The position numbers and the translations under genes were made by a program. Source: Shewanella baltica (lineage in GTDB: Bacteria > Pseudomonadota > Gammaproteobacteria > Enterobacterales > Shewanellaceae). From it: a DNA stretch of 64,000 bases. The notes under the pieces are model-generated. The model did no database searches. It saw only the letters and a list, made by a program, of their open reading frames with translations, and was not told the origin of the DNA. Positions 1-9,594 of the stretch are shown here, one piece after another. The stretch is taken from assembly GCF_900456975.1 (NCBI RefSeq), contig NZ_UGYM01000002.1, forward strand, positions 3,844,001-3,908,000, read 5' to 3'. Each line of letters begins with the position of its first letter. The first letter of the stretch is position 1.

Positions 1-1653
1 AATAATGACTTTGTAACTAAACACACTAAGTTTGCCTTAGGCGTTGACGATATCGGCTATGGCCTGCGTCCAGATCATCCATTAGAGAAAAAAGCCAAAA
101 ATCCAGGCAATGGTAAATCGACACCGATTAGCTTTAACGAGTATGCCAAGTTTGTCAGCACATATACGCTGGAATACGCGGCTAAGATGAGTGGTGTTGA
201 GCCCGAGAAATTAGAAACTTTAGCCAAGGCCTATGCCGATCCTAACGTTAAAGTGATGAGTCTGTGGACCATGGGCATTAACCAACATGTTCGCGGTGTA
301 TGGGCAAACAACATGCTCTACAACATCCACTTACTCACGGGCAAAATTGCTACACCGGGTAACAGTCCATTCTCGTTAACCGGTCAACCTTCGGCTTGCG
401 GGACTGCCCGTGAAGTGGGGACTTTCGCCCATCGTTTACCTGCCGATATGGAAGTGACCAACGACAAGCACCGCGCTATTGCCGAAAAACTGTGGCAAGT
501 GCCTGCTGGGACTATTCCAGCCAAACCTGGCTACCATGCCGTACTCCAGAGCCGCATGCTCAAAGATGGCAAGCTCAACTGCTACTGGACCATGTGTACC
601 AATAATATGCAGGCAGGCCCCAACATCAACGATGAGATTTACCCTGGCTTTCGTAACCCAGAAAACTTTATCGTGGTTTCAGATCCTTACCCAACCATCA
701 CAGCTATGGCGGCAGATTTAATTTTGCCAACGGCTATGTGGGTTGAGAAAGAAGGGGCTTACGGCAACGCCGAGCGCCGCACCCACATGTGGCACCAACA
801 GGTTAAAGCCCCCGAAGGCGCGACCTCAGATCTGTGGCAATTAGTCGAGTTTTCAAAACGCTTTAAAGTGTCTGAAGTCTGGCCAGCTGAGTTGATCGCT
901 AAGCAACCAGAATATGCGGATAAAACCTTATATGAAGTGCTATTCGCCAACGGCGTGATCGACAAGTTCCCAACTTCCGATTGCAAAGCCGAATTAAACG
1001 ATGAGAGCGAACACTTTGGTTTCTATCTGCAAAAAGGCATTTTTGAAGAATACGCCACATTCGGTCGTGGCCACGGCCATGATCTAGCCGACTTTGACCG
1101 TTACCACGAAACCCGTGGCCTGCGCTGGCCAGTCGTTGATGGCAAAGAAACCCTGCGCCGTTTCGTTGAAGGTAGCGACCCTTATGTCAAAGCGGGTGAA
1201 GGCTTTAAATTCTATGGCAAACCCGATGGTAAAGCGGTGATCTTCGCCCTACCTTACGAGCCCGCCGCCGAAGAGCCGAATGAAGAATACGATCTGTGGA
1301 TGTCGACTGGCCGCGTGCTGGAACATTGGCACACAGGCTCGATGACAGCCCGCGTACCTGAGCTTTACCGCGCCTTTCCCGACGCGCAGATTTTTATGCA
1401 CCCAGAAGATGCCAAAGCCCGCGGTGTACAACGCGGTGATGAAGTCATAGTGGCATCACCACGGGGTGAAGTAAAAACTCGTGTCGAGACCAAAGGCCGT
1501 AACAAACCGCCACGCGGCGTGGTATTTATGCCTTTCTTCGATGCACGCCAGTTAGTCAACAAACTGATATTGGATGCGACCGATCCCCTGTCAAAAGAAA
1601 CTGACTTTAAAAAATGCCCAGTGAAAGTCTTCAAGGCGGAGAATAACCAATGA
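1..1653 (+). CDS. napA: Periplasmic nitrate reductase catalytic subunit NapA, 5'-truncated by window edge
   Basis: NapA reduces nitrate to nitrite in the periplasm with a bis-molybdopterin guanine dinucleotide cofactor and an N-terminal 4Fe-4S cluster. The reading frame is open from base 1 and gives 550 residues; the family is about 830 residues, so roughly the first 280, including the Tat signal and the iron-sulfur cysteines, lie outside the window. What remains is the central and C-terminal molybdopterin oxidoreductase region, with typical stretches such as [23 protein letters not shown] and the C-terminal dinucleotide-binding fold beginning near [13 protein letters not shown]. The stop codon overlaps the napB start (ATGA), so the two are translationally coupled. 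The molybdate transport genes at 41-44 kb serve the cofactor pathway. Family assignment is firm. Confidence 0.95.
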   Translation, partial: NNDFVTKHTKFALGVDDIGYGLRPDHPLEKKAKNPGNGKSTPISFNEYAKFVSTYTLEYAAKMSGVEPEKLETLAKAYADPNVKVMSLWTMGINQHVRGVWANNMLYNIHLLTGKIATPGNSPFSLTGQPSACGTAREVGTFAHRLPADMEVTNDKHRAIAEKLWQVPAGTIPAKPGYHAVLQSRMLKDGKLNCYWTMCTNNMQAGPNINDEIYPGFRNPENFIVVSDPYPTITAMAADLILPTAMWVEKEGAYGNAERRTHMWHQQVKAPEGATSDLWQLVEFSKRFKVSEVWPAELIAKQPEYADKTLYEVLFANGVIDKFPTSDCKAELNDESEHFGFYLQKGIFEEYATFGRGHGHDLADFDRYHETRGLRWPVVDGKETLRRFVEGSDPYVKAGEGFKFYGKPDGKAVIFALPYEPAAEEPNEEYDLWMSTGRVLEHWHTGSMTARVPELYRAFPDAQIFMHPEDAKARGVQRGDEVIVASPRGEVKTRVETKGRNKPPRGVVFMPFFDARQLVNKLILDATDPLSKETDFKKCPVKVFKAENNQ

Positions 1654-2081
1654 GAAAAATACTCACCTTAACTGCGTTACTCGTCGCCATTACCGGCTGT
1701 TCCGGTCAGCAAACCGACACCAATGCAGCGCCAGTTAATATTCAATCCCTCGCAGGAAACATGGCGATCACCGACATTCGCCCAGCCGATGCCATGGCGA
1801 TTTATCCCAATCGCGGCACCGCCATTGAGCGCAGCTTTAGCGAGCAACCACCGCTCATCCCACATAAGGACGATTACAAGATCACCTTAGATAAAAATGG
1901 CTGTCTAAGCTGCCATAGTTGGGACAAAGCAAAACGCATGAAAGCCACGCCTGTTGCTAAGTCCCATGTGATTGATGATAAAGGCACAGTTAACGGGCAT
2001 AACTATTTCTGTACTCAATGCCACGTCGCTCAAGCCGAAAACAAACAACCACTCGTGGAGAATCAGTTCTCAGACAAGTAA
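1650..2081 (+). CDS. napB: Periplasmic nitrate reductase dihaem cytochrome c subunit NapB
   Basis: NapB passes electrons from a membrane quinol-oxidising cytochrome (NapC or CymA type) to NapA. The 143-residue protein has an N-terminal export signal with a cysteine at residue 17 (ITGC), so it may be a lipoprotein or a cleaved periplasmic protein. The two haem attachment motifs are CLSCH at 85-89 and CTQCH at 121-125. Its length matches the family. The start codon overlaps the end of napA. A strong intrinsic terminator follows directly, so neither napC nor napGH lies downstream in this transcript. Confidence 0.95.
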   Translation: MRKILTLTALLVAITGCSGQQTDTNAAPVNIQSLAGNMAITDIRPADAMAIYPNRGTAIERSFSEQPPLIPHKDDYKITLDKNGCLSCHSWDKAKRMKATPVAKSHVIDDKGTVNGHNYFCTQCHVAQAENKQPLVENQFSDK

Positions 2082-2101
2082 ATCACCTTCCCCTGCAAAG
2101 C

Positions 2102-2133
2102 AAAGCCACCCGAATTTATGAGGGTGGCTTTTT
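2102..2133 (+). terminator. Intrinsic terminator of the nap operon
   Basis: A ten-base perfect stem (AAAGCCACCC at 2102-2111 with GGGTGGCTTT at 2122-2131) begins 20 bases after the napB stop and ends in a T run. Confidence 0.9.
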
Positions 2134-2343
2134 GCTATTTAAGCATCCCATCCTAATGAGTTAGCATGCAGTCAATAGTGAGCATTCAAGTGAATAAAAT
2201 CTAAGACTAAACGTCTATCGCTGGCTAAGCGTCCGTTGCTGAACGGTACTTTCACTAAGGGAGAGATTGAGGAAAATTTAGAAAGGCTGTATGAGAATCG
2301 AGGGACATGAAGATAAGAGCAGAATCTAAAACGCAGAAAAGAA

Positions 2344-2365
2344 AAACCCAGCCTAGGCTGGGTTT
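2344..2365 (-). terminator. Terminator overlapping the end of the small minus-strand gene
   Basis: A 22-base perfect palindrome (AAACCCAGCC, then TAGGCTGGGTTT). Reading on the minus strand it is followed by a T-rich stretch (TTTCTTTTC). The TAG stop of the 50-residue reading frame sits at the centre of the hairpin, so the terminator is built into the end of the gene. Confidence 0.65.
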
Positions 2366-2505
2366 ACTTGTTGTTTTGCTTTATGCAAATCACCCGCTGG
2401 AGCCGTTTTAGTTACTTGCGCCGCTTTTGCTTTTTGCACATCTTTTGCCACAGGCATAGCCGCCTGCCACAAAGCACCTACCCACAGACTTGAACTTGAT
2501 TTCAT
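2353..2505 (-). CDS. Small hypothetical protein, 50 residues, divergent from the LysR gene
   Basis: Not recognised. The frame starts at an ATG preceded by AGGGGA at a good distance and ends with a TAG inside a terminator hairpin, so signals at both ends support a real gene. The product begins MKSSSSLWVGALWQAAMP, a short hydrophobic stretch, followed by an alanine- and lysine-rich hydrophilic tail with repeated KA/AK pairs. It could be a short membrane-associated or targeting peptide. It shares a roughly 95-bp divergent promoter region with the LysR gene, the usual position for a LysR target. A longer overlapping frame (2408-2611) is a shadow without a ribosome-binding site. Confidence 0.45.
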   Translation of the reverse strand: MKSSSSLWVGALWQAAMPVAKDVQKAKAAQVTKTAPAGDLHKAKQQVNPA

Positions 2506-2598
2506 CGGTATTCCCCTGTTTTGTTAACAAGGTCAAAGTAATACTTAGGCCATCATTAGTAAAATGAATAAATTCCATAATATGGATTCCATTTGAGC

Positions 2599-3486
2599 AT
2601 GAACATCCCAATCAAGACCTTACAGTGTTTTCTGACCCTAGTGGAAACTGAAAACTTTACCCGCGCCGCGCAGAAATGTTTTATCACTCAGCCGACACTG
2701 AGCAAAATCATCCAAAGACTCGAGGAGAGCCTAGGGGAAACCTTGCTGATCCGAAATAACCAAAAAGTTGAGCTCACTCAGGCGGGGCAGCTATTTGAGC
2801 ACAGTGCACGAGAAATCCTCGGCCAATGGCATAGATTGCAGGAGGACATGAGTAACCTCAGCGGTCTCAAATCAGGGCGGTTACGACTGGGTGTATGCCC
2901 TATGATGAGCAGCCTTATCATAGGCTTGCTCACTAGCTACCGTAAACGTTATCCGGGGGTTGAACTACACATGTATGAGTACGGCGGATTCGGCTGCGAG
3001 CAAGCCCTGCTCAATAACAGTCTCGATATCGCCTTTACCGCGCTACCCACAACCCATGAGACAGAACTCGTCAATCAACCCCTAACTAAGTACCCTTTGC
3101 TTGCATGCCTGCCTGAGGGGCATCCCTTAGCAGAAAAAGACCACTTGAACTGGCAGGACTTCCAACCCTATCCTTTTATCCTCTATAACGAAGATTTCTC
3201 TCTCGCTAAGTTGATCAATCGGCTCAGCCGCAAAGCAGGTGTTCAGCTCAACATTGCCTTTCGCAGCGGCCAGTGGGATTTTCTCGCCGCCATGGTCGAA
3301 GCCGATATGGGTGTCGCCATTTTACCTGAGCCGATTTGCAATAGACTAAGCACCAGCAAACTGGTCTTTAAACCTATGCAACCCGCAATGACATGGGATC
3401 TGGCGCTTATTTGGCGACAAAGTTTACCTTTAACGCCCGCGGCCAAGGCCTTGCTCGAATTAAGTAAACAAAAGACTGAACGCTGA
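2599..3486 (+). CDS. LysR-family transcriptional regulator
   Basis: A 295-residue DNA-binding regulator. Residues 1-60 form the winged helix-turn-helix (MNIPIKTLQCFLTLVETENF, then TQPTLSKIIQRLEESLG), and residues from about 90 form the two-lobed effector-binding domain. I take the ATG at 2599 rather than the TTG two codons upstream because it fits the conserved LysR N-terminus. The gene is divergent from the 50-residue gene at 2353-2505 and convergent with the EF-G gene. Ligand and targets cannot be read from sequence. Confidence 0.9.
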   Translation: MNIPIKTLQCFLTLVETENFTRAAQKCFITQPTLSKIIQRLEESLGETLLIRNNQKVELTQAGQLFEHSAREILGQWHRLQEDMSNLSGLKSGRLRLGVCPMMSSLIIGLLTSYRKRYPGVELHMYEYGGFGCEQALLNNSLDIAFTALPTTHETELVNQPLTKYPLLACLPEGHPLAEKDHLNWQDFQPYPFILYNEDFSLAKLINRLSRKAGVQLNIAFRSGQWDFLAAMVEADMGVAILPEPICNRLSTSKLVFKPMQPAMTWDLALIWRQSLPLTPAAKALLELSKQKTER

Positions 3487-3576
3487 GAAGATAAAGCAAG
3501 AACTGACATTCTATTAAACAAAGGGGTACGGAGCTTCGTCAGCCGAAGCTGATAATGACCGTTGGATCTCACCCAT

Positions 3577-3618
3577 AAAAAAACCGCTGCTAGCCTAGAG
3601 GCCGACAGCGGTTTTTAT
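3577..3618. terminator. Bidirectional terminator between lysR and fusA2
   Basis: ACCGCTG and CAGCGGT form a stem flanked by an A run on the left and a T run on the right. It therefore serves both the plus-strand LysR gene and the minus-strand EF-G gene, which converge here. Confidence 0.85.
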
Positions 3619-3662
3619 TAGCTAACTAAGCTAATAAAATATTAGCTTAGTTAAGTTAAAAA

Positions 3663-5756
3663 TTACTTCTTAGCTTCAGCAGCTTTACGTTCTTTAACTT
3701 GAGCAACAACTTTCTCAGCTACGCTAGCTGGACATTGGCTGTAGTGTGAGAACTCCATAGAGAACTGACCACGACCAGAAGTCATTGTACGTAAAGTACC
3801 GATATAACCGAACATTTCTGATAACGGTACGTCAGCTTTAACGCGAACACCTGTTACACCAGCAACTTGGTCTTTGATCATGCCGCGACGACGGTTTAAG
3901 TCACCGATCACGTCACCCACGTTGTCATCTGGGCTGAACACGTCAACTTTCATGATTGGCTCAAGAAGTTGTGGTTTAGCTTTAGCGATAGACTGACGGA
4001 AAGCGCCTTTAGCAGCGATTTCGAACGCGATTGCTGATGAGTCAACTGCGTGGAATGCACCGTCAGTTAATTCGAACTCAACGTCTAACACTGGGAAGCC
4101 AGCGATAGTACCTGTGTTCATCATGCTCGCGAAACCTTTCTCAACTGCTGGCCAGAATTCCTTCGGAACGCTACCACCAACTACTGAAGATTTGAACACG
4201 AAACCAGTGTTTGGCTCACCTGGGCGAATGATATATTCGATCTTACCGAATTGACCAGAACCACCAGATTGTTTCTTGTGAGTGTATTGATCTTCAACCA
4301 TTTGAGTAATGGTTTCACGGTAAGCAACTTGTGGCTCACCTACGATCAATTCAACGCCATAAGTACGCTTCAGAATGTCTACTTTGATATCTAAGTGAAG
4401 CTCGCCCATACCTTTAAGGATGGTTTCACCTGAATCTTCGTCAGTTTCTACGCGGAATGATGGATCTTCAGCGATCATCTTACCGATAGCGATACCCATT
4501 TTCTCAGAACCGCCTTTATCTTTTGGCGCTACTGCGATAGAGATAACTGGCTCTGGGAACACCATAGCTTCTAACGTAACTGGGTGTTTAACATCACACA
4601 GAGTGTGACCAGTTTGAACGTTCTTCATACCCACGATAGCGATAATGTCGCCAGCTTGAGCTGATTCAATTTCGATACGGTCGTCAGCGTACATTTCGCA
4701 CATACGGCCGATACGTTCAGTCTTGCCAGTCGCGCTGTTCAGGATGGTATCACCCTTCTTCAGACGGCCAGAGTAGATACGTACGAAAGTCAGGGCACCG
4801 AAACGGTCATCCATGATTTTGAACGCTAACGCTTTCAATGGCTCATCAGCAGAAACGATAGCGAATTCGCCAGTTTCGTTGCCTTCTTCGTCAGTCAGTG
4901 GTTGTGGATCAACTTCATCTGGTGCTGGTAAATAATCAACAACAGCATCGAGAACCAGTTGCATACCTTTGTTCTTGAACGCAGAACCACAGTATGTTGG
5001 GAAGAATGCAAGTTTACGAGTACCAGTACGGATACAACGCTTGATGTCTTCCATAGATGGCTCTTCGCCTTCCATGTACGCTTCCATCACTGCATCGTCT
5101 TGCTCAACAGCTGTTTCGATCAGCATTTCACGGTATTCTTCAACCATGTCAACCATGTCAGCAGGCACGTCTAATACTTCGAAGTTTTCTGGCAGACCAG
5201 AATCATCCCACACGTATGCTTTACGAGTTAACAGGTCAACAACACCGGTGAATTCATCTTCAACACCGATTGGTAAAACCATAACCAGTGGAGTTGCAGC
5301 TAATACGTCTTTAGTTTGCTTAACAACACGTAAGAAGTCAGCACCCATACGGTCTAACTTGTTTACGAAGATGATACGAGCAACTTCAGATTCGTTCGCA
5401 TAGCGCCAGTTAGTTTCTGATTGAGGCTCAACACCGCCTGAACCACAGAATACACCGATACCGCCATCAAGCACTTTCAGAGAACGATAAACTTCAACTG
5501 TGAAGTCAACGTGTCCTGGGGTGTCGATAACGTTGAAACGGTGATCTTTCCAGAAGCAACTTACAGCAGCAGACTGAATAGTAATACCGCGCTCAGCTTC
5601 CTGTACCATGAAGTCAGTGGTAGATTCACCATCGTGAACTTCACCGATTTTATGGATTTTACCGGTTAGCTTAAGGATACGCTCGGTGGTCGTGGTTTTA
5701 CCCGCGTCAACGTGAGCGAAGATACCAATGTTTCTGTATTTGGATAATTCGGTCAT
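3663..5756 (-). CDS. fusA2: Elongation factor G, second paralogue (EF-G2)
   Basis: A ribosomal translocation GTPase of 697 residues, close to full family length. Nucleotide-binding motifs are the P-loop AHVDAGKT at 14-21, DTPGH at 78-82 and NKLD at 132-135; domains II-V follow, with the domain IV/V region ending in a lysine/alanine-rich tail (KAAEAKK). It stands alone rather than with rpsL, rpsG and tuf, and recalled Shewanella gene order places an EF-G2 paralogue next to this LysR gene, so I call it the second copy. In other bacteria EF-G paralogues may specialise in translocation or recycling; which applies here is unknown. Its own ~440-bp upstream region suggests independent transcription. 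Confidence 0.88.
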   Translation of the reverse strand: MTELSKYRNIGIFAHVDAGKTTTTERILKLTGKIHKIGEVHDGESTTDFMVQEAERGITIQSAAVSCFWKDHRFNVIDTPGHVDFTVEVYRSLKVLDGGIGVFCGSGGVEPQSETNWRYANESEVARIIFVNKLDRMGADFLRVVKQTKDVLAATPLVMVLPIGVEDEFTGVVDLLTRKAYVWDDSGLPENFEVLDVPADMVDMVEEYREMLIETAVEQDDAVMEAYMEGEEPSMEDIKRCIRTGTRKLAFFPTYCGSAFKNKGMQLVLDAVVDYLPAPDEVDPQPLTDEEGNETGEFAIVSADEPLKALAFKIMDDRFGALTFVRIYSGRLKKGDTILNSATGKTERIGRMCEMYADDRIEIESAQAGDIIAIVGMKNVQTGHTLCDVKHPVTLEAMVFPEPVISIAVAPKDKGGSEKMGIAIGKMIAEDPSFRVETDEDSGETILKGMGELHLDIKVDILKRTYGVELIVGEPQVAYRETITQMVEDQYTHKKQSGGSGQFGKIEYIIRPGEPNTGFVFKSSVVGGSVPKEFWPAVEKGFASMMNTGTIAGFPVLDVEFELTDGAFHAVDSSAIAFEIAAKGAFRQSIAKAKPQLLEPIMKVDVFSPDDNVGDVIGDLNRRRGMIKDQVAGVTGVRVKADVPLSEMFGYIGTLRTMTSGRGQFSMEFSHYSQCPASVAEKVVAQVKERKAAEAKK

Positions 5757-6196
5757 GATTCAACTTTAATGAGTAGTTTAAGAAGTAGACGGAGTATGCG
5801 ACAAACACCGACACACCGCACATCAGATTATTTTAGGCGCATATTGTAAATTGGAACCCTTCTCGGCGCAAATGGCTAGACTACTTTTTCACGATAAAGT
5901 CGCGTAATAATTTAAGGAAATTGTCATAAATACTAACTAAAACAAATGAGTAAAACACTTTAGCTTATTTTTCGCCCAATCGATAAAAATCGTTAAATAA
6001 ACCGCATTCTAATGGGATAAGGCGATTTTCAAGGGATTTCTAACATATCGTCAGTACAAACATCGAACATTAACCGACATGCATTACTGCTGGCGCAATA
6101 ATGCTGATCCTTTCTTTAAAATAAAGATGACATCATTGATTCAACTGAGTGGAAGCCATTTGCTCAGATAACGGCAAATCACGCTTGCGGAAATGC
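5757..6196. other. Intergenic region between fusA2 and the GGDEF gene
   Basis: No open frame with coding character on either strand. It holds the fusA2 promoter region (both neighbours are on the minus strand) and the 3' end of the diguanylate cyclase transcript. I saw no confident terminator or riboswitch fold. Confidence 0.5.
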
Positions 6197-7651
6197 TTAT
6201 TTGTCGGTGCACATTTGATTACGCCCTTGCGCTTTAGCACGATAAAGCGCGCGATCGGCACGTTCAAAGCACAACATCATAGGTTCGTTATCGGCAAGCT
6301 TAGCGACGCCAAAACTGCAAGTTAACTGCACATTGTCAGTAAATTGATAATGTTTGATCCTCTCAGCTATCCGCACACACAAGCTTTCAACTAAGGGTAA
6401 AGATGAATGCTGACAGAGGATCACAAACTCTTCGCCGCCCCAACGTGCAACCACATCAGATTCACGCACACAGTGCTGTAGCACCTGCGACACTTGCTCA
6501 AGGATCCGATCACCGACGTTATGCCCTAGCGTGTCATTAATCTCTTTAAAGTAATCGATATCAATCATCACCAAGCACATGCCTGCTTTAGCAGATTTAT
6601 CATGCTGCTCATTATTAATAAACAGGCGATTAAAGTAATGTCGGTTATACAACTTGGTCAGGGGATCATGGGTAGATAAAAACTCGAGTTCGGCATTTGA
6701 AGCCTCGAGCTGCTTTCGTAAGGTTTCGAGCTGCTGATTCTTATCGGTGAGTCTACGGTTATACTGGCTGATAAAGTAAGTTCTTGCCCCCAACATTAGC
6801 AATAACAAACACGTCGCGCAGATAACTTGATAAACAAGCGAATAGTTAGTCTCATCTATTACAGTCACATTATTCCACTTCTGATAAATCAAGATCCGCT
6901 CCTGCTCACTCACAGCATTTAAGGCCTTATTTATCACAGGTAACAAGGACTCTTGACCATAGGCAACCCCCATCCGCAACTCATCTTCTGGTCCGCCCCA
7001 ACCAGCTATTTTCAAATGATTAAATCCAGTTTGTTGGATGTAGGAGTTAACCGAAAACATCGATCCCACAAACAGATCGGCACGTTTATCCAGCACCGAC
7101 TGCAATCCTGCTGGCTCACTGGCCACAGTAAGCGTCTCAATTTGAGGATAATAATGCTGAATATATTCGGCTAAACGATAACCTTTTGGCACGGCTAAAG
7201 TACGCGCGCCAATATTCTCAAATCCTTGCAAGAAAGGCTGATCTTTAAGTGACACTAATACATTAGGAGAGCGGAAATAGACATCACTGAAGTGCAGATA
7301 AGTCTCTCGTATCAGGGTTTTATTCAGCATAGGGGTTAAATCACACTGCCCGCTTTGCAAAAAAGATAAGGTCTCGGTCCAAGAGGAAGTCGACACCAGC
7401 TGAAACTTAAGGGAGGAATGCGATTCGATATAATCAATATAATCTGATGAAATCCCCAGATGTTTACCCTCTCGGATTCCTTCATAGGGTAACCAGTCAG
7501 GATCAACACAATAACGGACTATCTGAGTTATGCTAACGCTAACGTCTTGGCTAGCAAGCTTAGCATTCGCCATCGCTAAACGGTCGGCATGAGCCAGTAA
7601 TGGCGTACAAATCAATAGCGGCAATAACCTCAATAAGCCACGCAATTCCAT
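6197..7651 (-). CDS. Membrane-bound diguanylate cyclase with periplasmic solute-binding sensor domain
   Basis: Makes cyclic di-GMP from two GTP in response to a periplasmic ligand. From the chosen start the protein has 484 residues: signal peptide (MELRGLLRLLPLLICTPLLA), a bacterial extracellular solute-binding family 3 domain, a single membrane helix (VICATCLLLLMLGARTYFI), a short coiled coil (QLETLRKQLEASNAELEFL), then a GGDEF domain with GGEEF at 405-409. The product-inhibition site RxxD is present as RESD, five residues before GGEEF, so the enzyme is probably active and feedback-inhibited. A longer frame reaches 7807, but those extra residues look unlike a signal sequence, so I prefer the start at 7651. 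Confidence 0.88.
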   Translation of the reverse strand: MELRGLLRLLPLLICTPLLAHADRLAMANAKLASQDVSVSITQIVRYCVDPDWLPYEGIREGKHLGISSDYIDYIESHSSLKFQLVSTSSWTETLSFLQSGQCDLTPMLNKTLIRETYLHFSDVYFRSPNVLVSLKDQPFLQGFENIGARTLAVPKGYRLAEYIQHYYPQIETLTVASEPAGLQSVLDKRADLFVGSMFSVNSYIQQTGFNHLKIAGWGGPEDELRMGVAYGQESLLPVINKALNAVSEQERILIYQKWNNVTVIDETNYSLVYQVICATCLLLLMLGARTYFISQYNRRLTDKNQQLETLRKQLEASNAELEFLSTHDPLTKLYNRHYFNRLFINNEQHDKSAKAGMCLVMIDIDYFKEINDTLGHNVGDRILEQVSQVLQHCVRESDVVARWGGEEFVILCQHSSLPLVESLCVRIAERIKHYQFTDNVQLTCSFGVAKLADNEPMMLCFERADRALYRAKAQGRNQMCTDK

Positions 7652-8107
7652 TGATAGTTTCAACCTAAAAGCAGACGCTCGATGGGGAATGTAAAAAAAG
7701 TGTATACGTGAAAACCGCATAATACCAATTCCCATCATTACGAGTGTGTAGCGGTTATTTATCAATAGTCGGCTCAAAACGCTGAAATATGTGCCTGCGC
7801 GACGCAATAAGGGGTGTATAGACTGGAAAGAAAACCTCTTGAGTGAGGAAGCTTAGTATCACTTTTTTTCAGATTTCAGATTTGGGCTTTCAGCTTTAAT
7901 GAGCCTAACAGGACGCAATGAATTGATAGTGATATCGAGGATGTACCTGTCTATAAAGATAAAGCAAACCCGCAATCGTTTTGGCAAAAGTGATATTGTC
8001 TAATATGCCGAAACGAAAAAAGCCTCTACATTGCTGTAGAGGCCTTCATCTTTATGTTGGCGGGTGAAATATCGCGCAGCGATAAGCCCATGAACGAGAG
8101 GCATGGA
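7652..8107. other. Intergenic region upstream of the GGDEF gene, to the insertion-sequence edge
   Basis: No coding frame. It should contain the promoter of the GGDEF gene. It also contains the hairpin at 8011-8043 that works as a terminator for minus-strand transcription arriving from the right. Confidence 0.5.
8011..8043 (-). terminator. Intrinsic terminator for minus-strand transcription
   Basis: GCCTCTACA (8022-8030) pairs with TGTAGAGGC (8035-8043). Read on the minus strand the stem is followed by six T. No gene now ends just upstream of it, so its original transcript was probably separated from it by the insertion sequences to the right. Confidence 0.7.
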
Positions 8108-8114
8108 TAATGGA

Positions 8115-8126
8115 ATGGACCCATCC
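8115..8126 (+). repeat. Left subterminal inverted repeat of the IS1111-type element
   Basis: ATGGACCCATCC, exact complement of 9466-9477. Bases 8116-8126 can also pair with 8184-8194 (10 of 11 positions), which overlaps the transposase ribosome-binding site. Confidence 0.75.
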
Positions 8127-8197
8127 ACTTTTAATCGGCCTCACAGTGGGCCACGATGTAGTCGCTAAAACTCATCAGAAAGAGGACGGGTCCACTT

Positions 8198-9214
8198 ATG
8201 AAGATTACTACAATTGGTTTAGATATCGCAAAGTCTGTTTTTCATGCTGTTGGTGTCGATAAAGCAGGCAAGTTAATCAAAAAGAAAATGCTTAGACGCA
8301 AGGACTTACTTTCCTTTCTTGCTCAAATTGAGCCGTGTCTGATTGTGATGGAAGCCTGTGGTGGAGCAAATTACTGGGCCAGAGAATTTGAGCTGTTGGG
8401 CCATAACGTCAAGCTAATCGCACCTCAATTTGTGGTGCCTTTTCGGCAAGGTAATAAAAATGACTACAACGATGCGCTAGCCATCGCTGAAGCTGCGCAG
8501 CGACCCAACATGCGGTTTGTAAAACCCAAAAGCGTTGAGCAGCAAGATGTGCAACTGCTCCACCGCATGCGCGAACGATTAACTAAACAATCAACCGCCT
8601 TAATCAATCAAGTCAGAGGGATGTTAGCGGAATACGGCATTGTGATAACCAAAAGTAAATCGGCTTTTAAAGTACAGTTTCCAGATATTTTAGCGGATGA
8701 AACCAATGCGCTGACTACCAAAGGTCGGGCCATTTTTTATCAGTTATATGAAGAGTTTAGTGATATAGAAAAACGGCTTAAGGGTTGTGACGTTCAAGTG
8801 CTCACTGAAACTAAGAACAATGTGATTTGCCAGCGTTTAGAAACTATCCCAGGTATTGGTCCAGTCACCGCTACCGCCTTTTATGCCGCCGCAGGTGATG
8901 GTAAAGATTTCAGTAATGGTAGACACTTTTCAGCTTGGTGTGGCTTGGTTCCCAAGCAACACAGCAGTGGAGGTAAAGATAACCTCCTTGGAATAAGCAA
9001 GCGGGGAAATGCTTACTTACGTACCCTGTTCATCCACGGCGCCAGAGCTGTGTTACAGCACAGTTGTCATAAACAGGATAAATTTAGTTGCTGGGCAATC
9101 CAGTTAGCAGAACGCCGAGGTTTTAACCGAGCCTGTGTAGCCGTCGCCAATAAACTCGCGAGAATGGCATGGGTTATCGCGGCGCATGACGAAGAATATC
9201 GACTTCCAGTATAG
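8198..9214 (+). CDS. IS110-family transposase (DEDD recombinase)
   Basis: A 338-residue recombinase of the IS110/IS1111 family, which inserts DNA site-specifically with a guide RNA made from the element. The N-terminal RuvC-like DEDD domain starts MKITTIGLDIAKSVF with the first acidic residue at Asp9, and the coiled-coil middle follows. The C-terminal transposase_20 domain carries the helix-hairpin-helix-like IPGIGPVTA and the serine-containing segment QHSSGGKD where the catalytic serine is expected. Length is normal and no frame is broken. The start ATG is preceded by AGAGGA. Confidence 0.93.
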   Translation: MKITTIGLDIAKSVFHAVGVDKAGKLIKKKMLRRKDLLSFLAQIEPCLIVMEACGGANYWAREFELLGHNVKLIAPQFVVPFRQGNKNDYNDALAIAEAAQRPNMRFVKPKSVEQQDVQLLHRMRERLTKQSTALINQVRGMLAEYGIVITKSKSAFKVQFPDILADETNALTTKGRAIFYQLYEEFSDIEKRLKGCDVQVLTETKNNVICQRLETIPGIGPVTATAFYAAAGDGKDFSNGRHFSAWCGLVPKQHSSGGKDNLLGISKRGNAYLRTLFIHGARAVLQHSCHKQDKFSCWAIQLAERRGFNRACVAVANKLARMAWVIAAHDEEYRLPV

Positions 9215-9465
9215 TGCTGAATAGATTCAATAAACGTTAATAATTAACCAACCAGCAAGTTGCTAAGACACTTGAATTGATGATGAGACAGTCAGACTGA
9301 TCTACTGAAAACCTTAGCTCGGTATAGGCTCATAATGAAGCCGCAAGGATGATAAGGACAGTAGAAGCAGATATCCATCAGGGCCAGAGGCATACCTCAA
9401 TAACAGGCCGAATATATGGGTGCAATGAACTCTTCTCAAAATCGCTATCGAATGTCTTGCAAACC
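9215..9465 (+). ncRNA. Putative bridge/seeker RNA region in the right end of the IS1111-type element
   Basis: In IS1111-group elements the guide RNA that pairs with target and donor DNA is encoded downstream of the transposase, between its stop and the right subterminal repeat. This ~250-bp non-coding interval sits exactly there. I did not fold it, and the RNA ends are not defined. The open frames seen across it are spurious. Confidence 0.45.
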
Positions 9466-9477
9466 GGATGGGTCCAT
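9466..9477 (-). repeat. Right subterminal inverted repeat of the IS1111-type element
   Basis: GGATGGGTCCAT, exact reverse complement of 8115-8126. Confidence 0.75.
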
Positions 9478-9594
9478 ATATGCCGAGCTGGGCTGTTAAG
9501 CAGGGATGCTGCTGGACGGGACGGCCGCGACGATTGAAATAGATAAATTCCAGATACGAAAGCCCTAACATTGCTGCTATACCAATTACATTAA

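Larger units (their letters stand above)
8108..9482 (+). mobile_element. IS110-family (IS1111-type) insertion sequence, apparently intact
   Basis: One transposase gene flanked by a 12-bp perfect subterminal inverted repeat: ATGGACCCATCC at 8115-8126 and its complement at 9466-9477. Subterminal rather than terminal repeats, no obvious target duplication, a short left end (~90 bp) and a long right end (~265 bp) are what is known of the IS1111 group. The outer borders are set a few bases outside the repeats by analogy and are uncertain by about 10 bp. Confidence 0.75.

Noticed and set aside
2194..2310. Open stretch of ~35 codons with a plausible amino-acid composition (LSLAKRPLLNGTFTKGEIEE)
   Set aside because: No start codon or ribosome-binding site; too short to decide whether it is a gene remnant.
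4959..5403. Overlapping plus-strand frames antisense to EF-G2
   Set aside because: EF-G on the other strand is fully conserved; these are shadows caused by its codon use.
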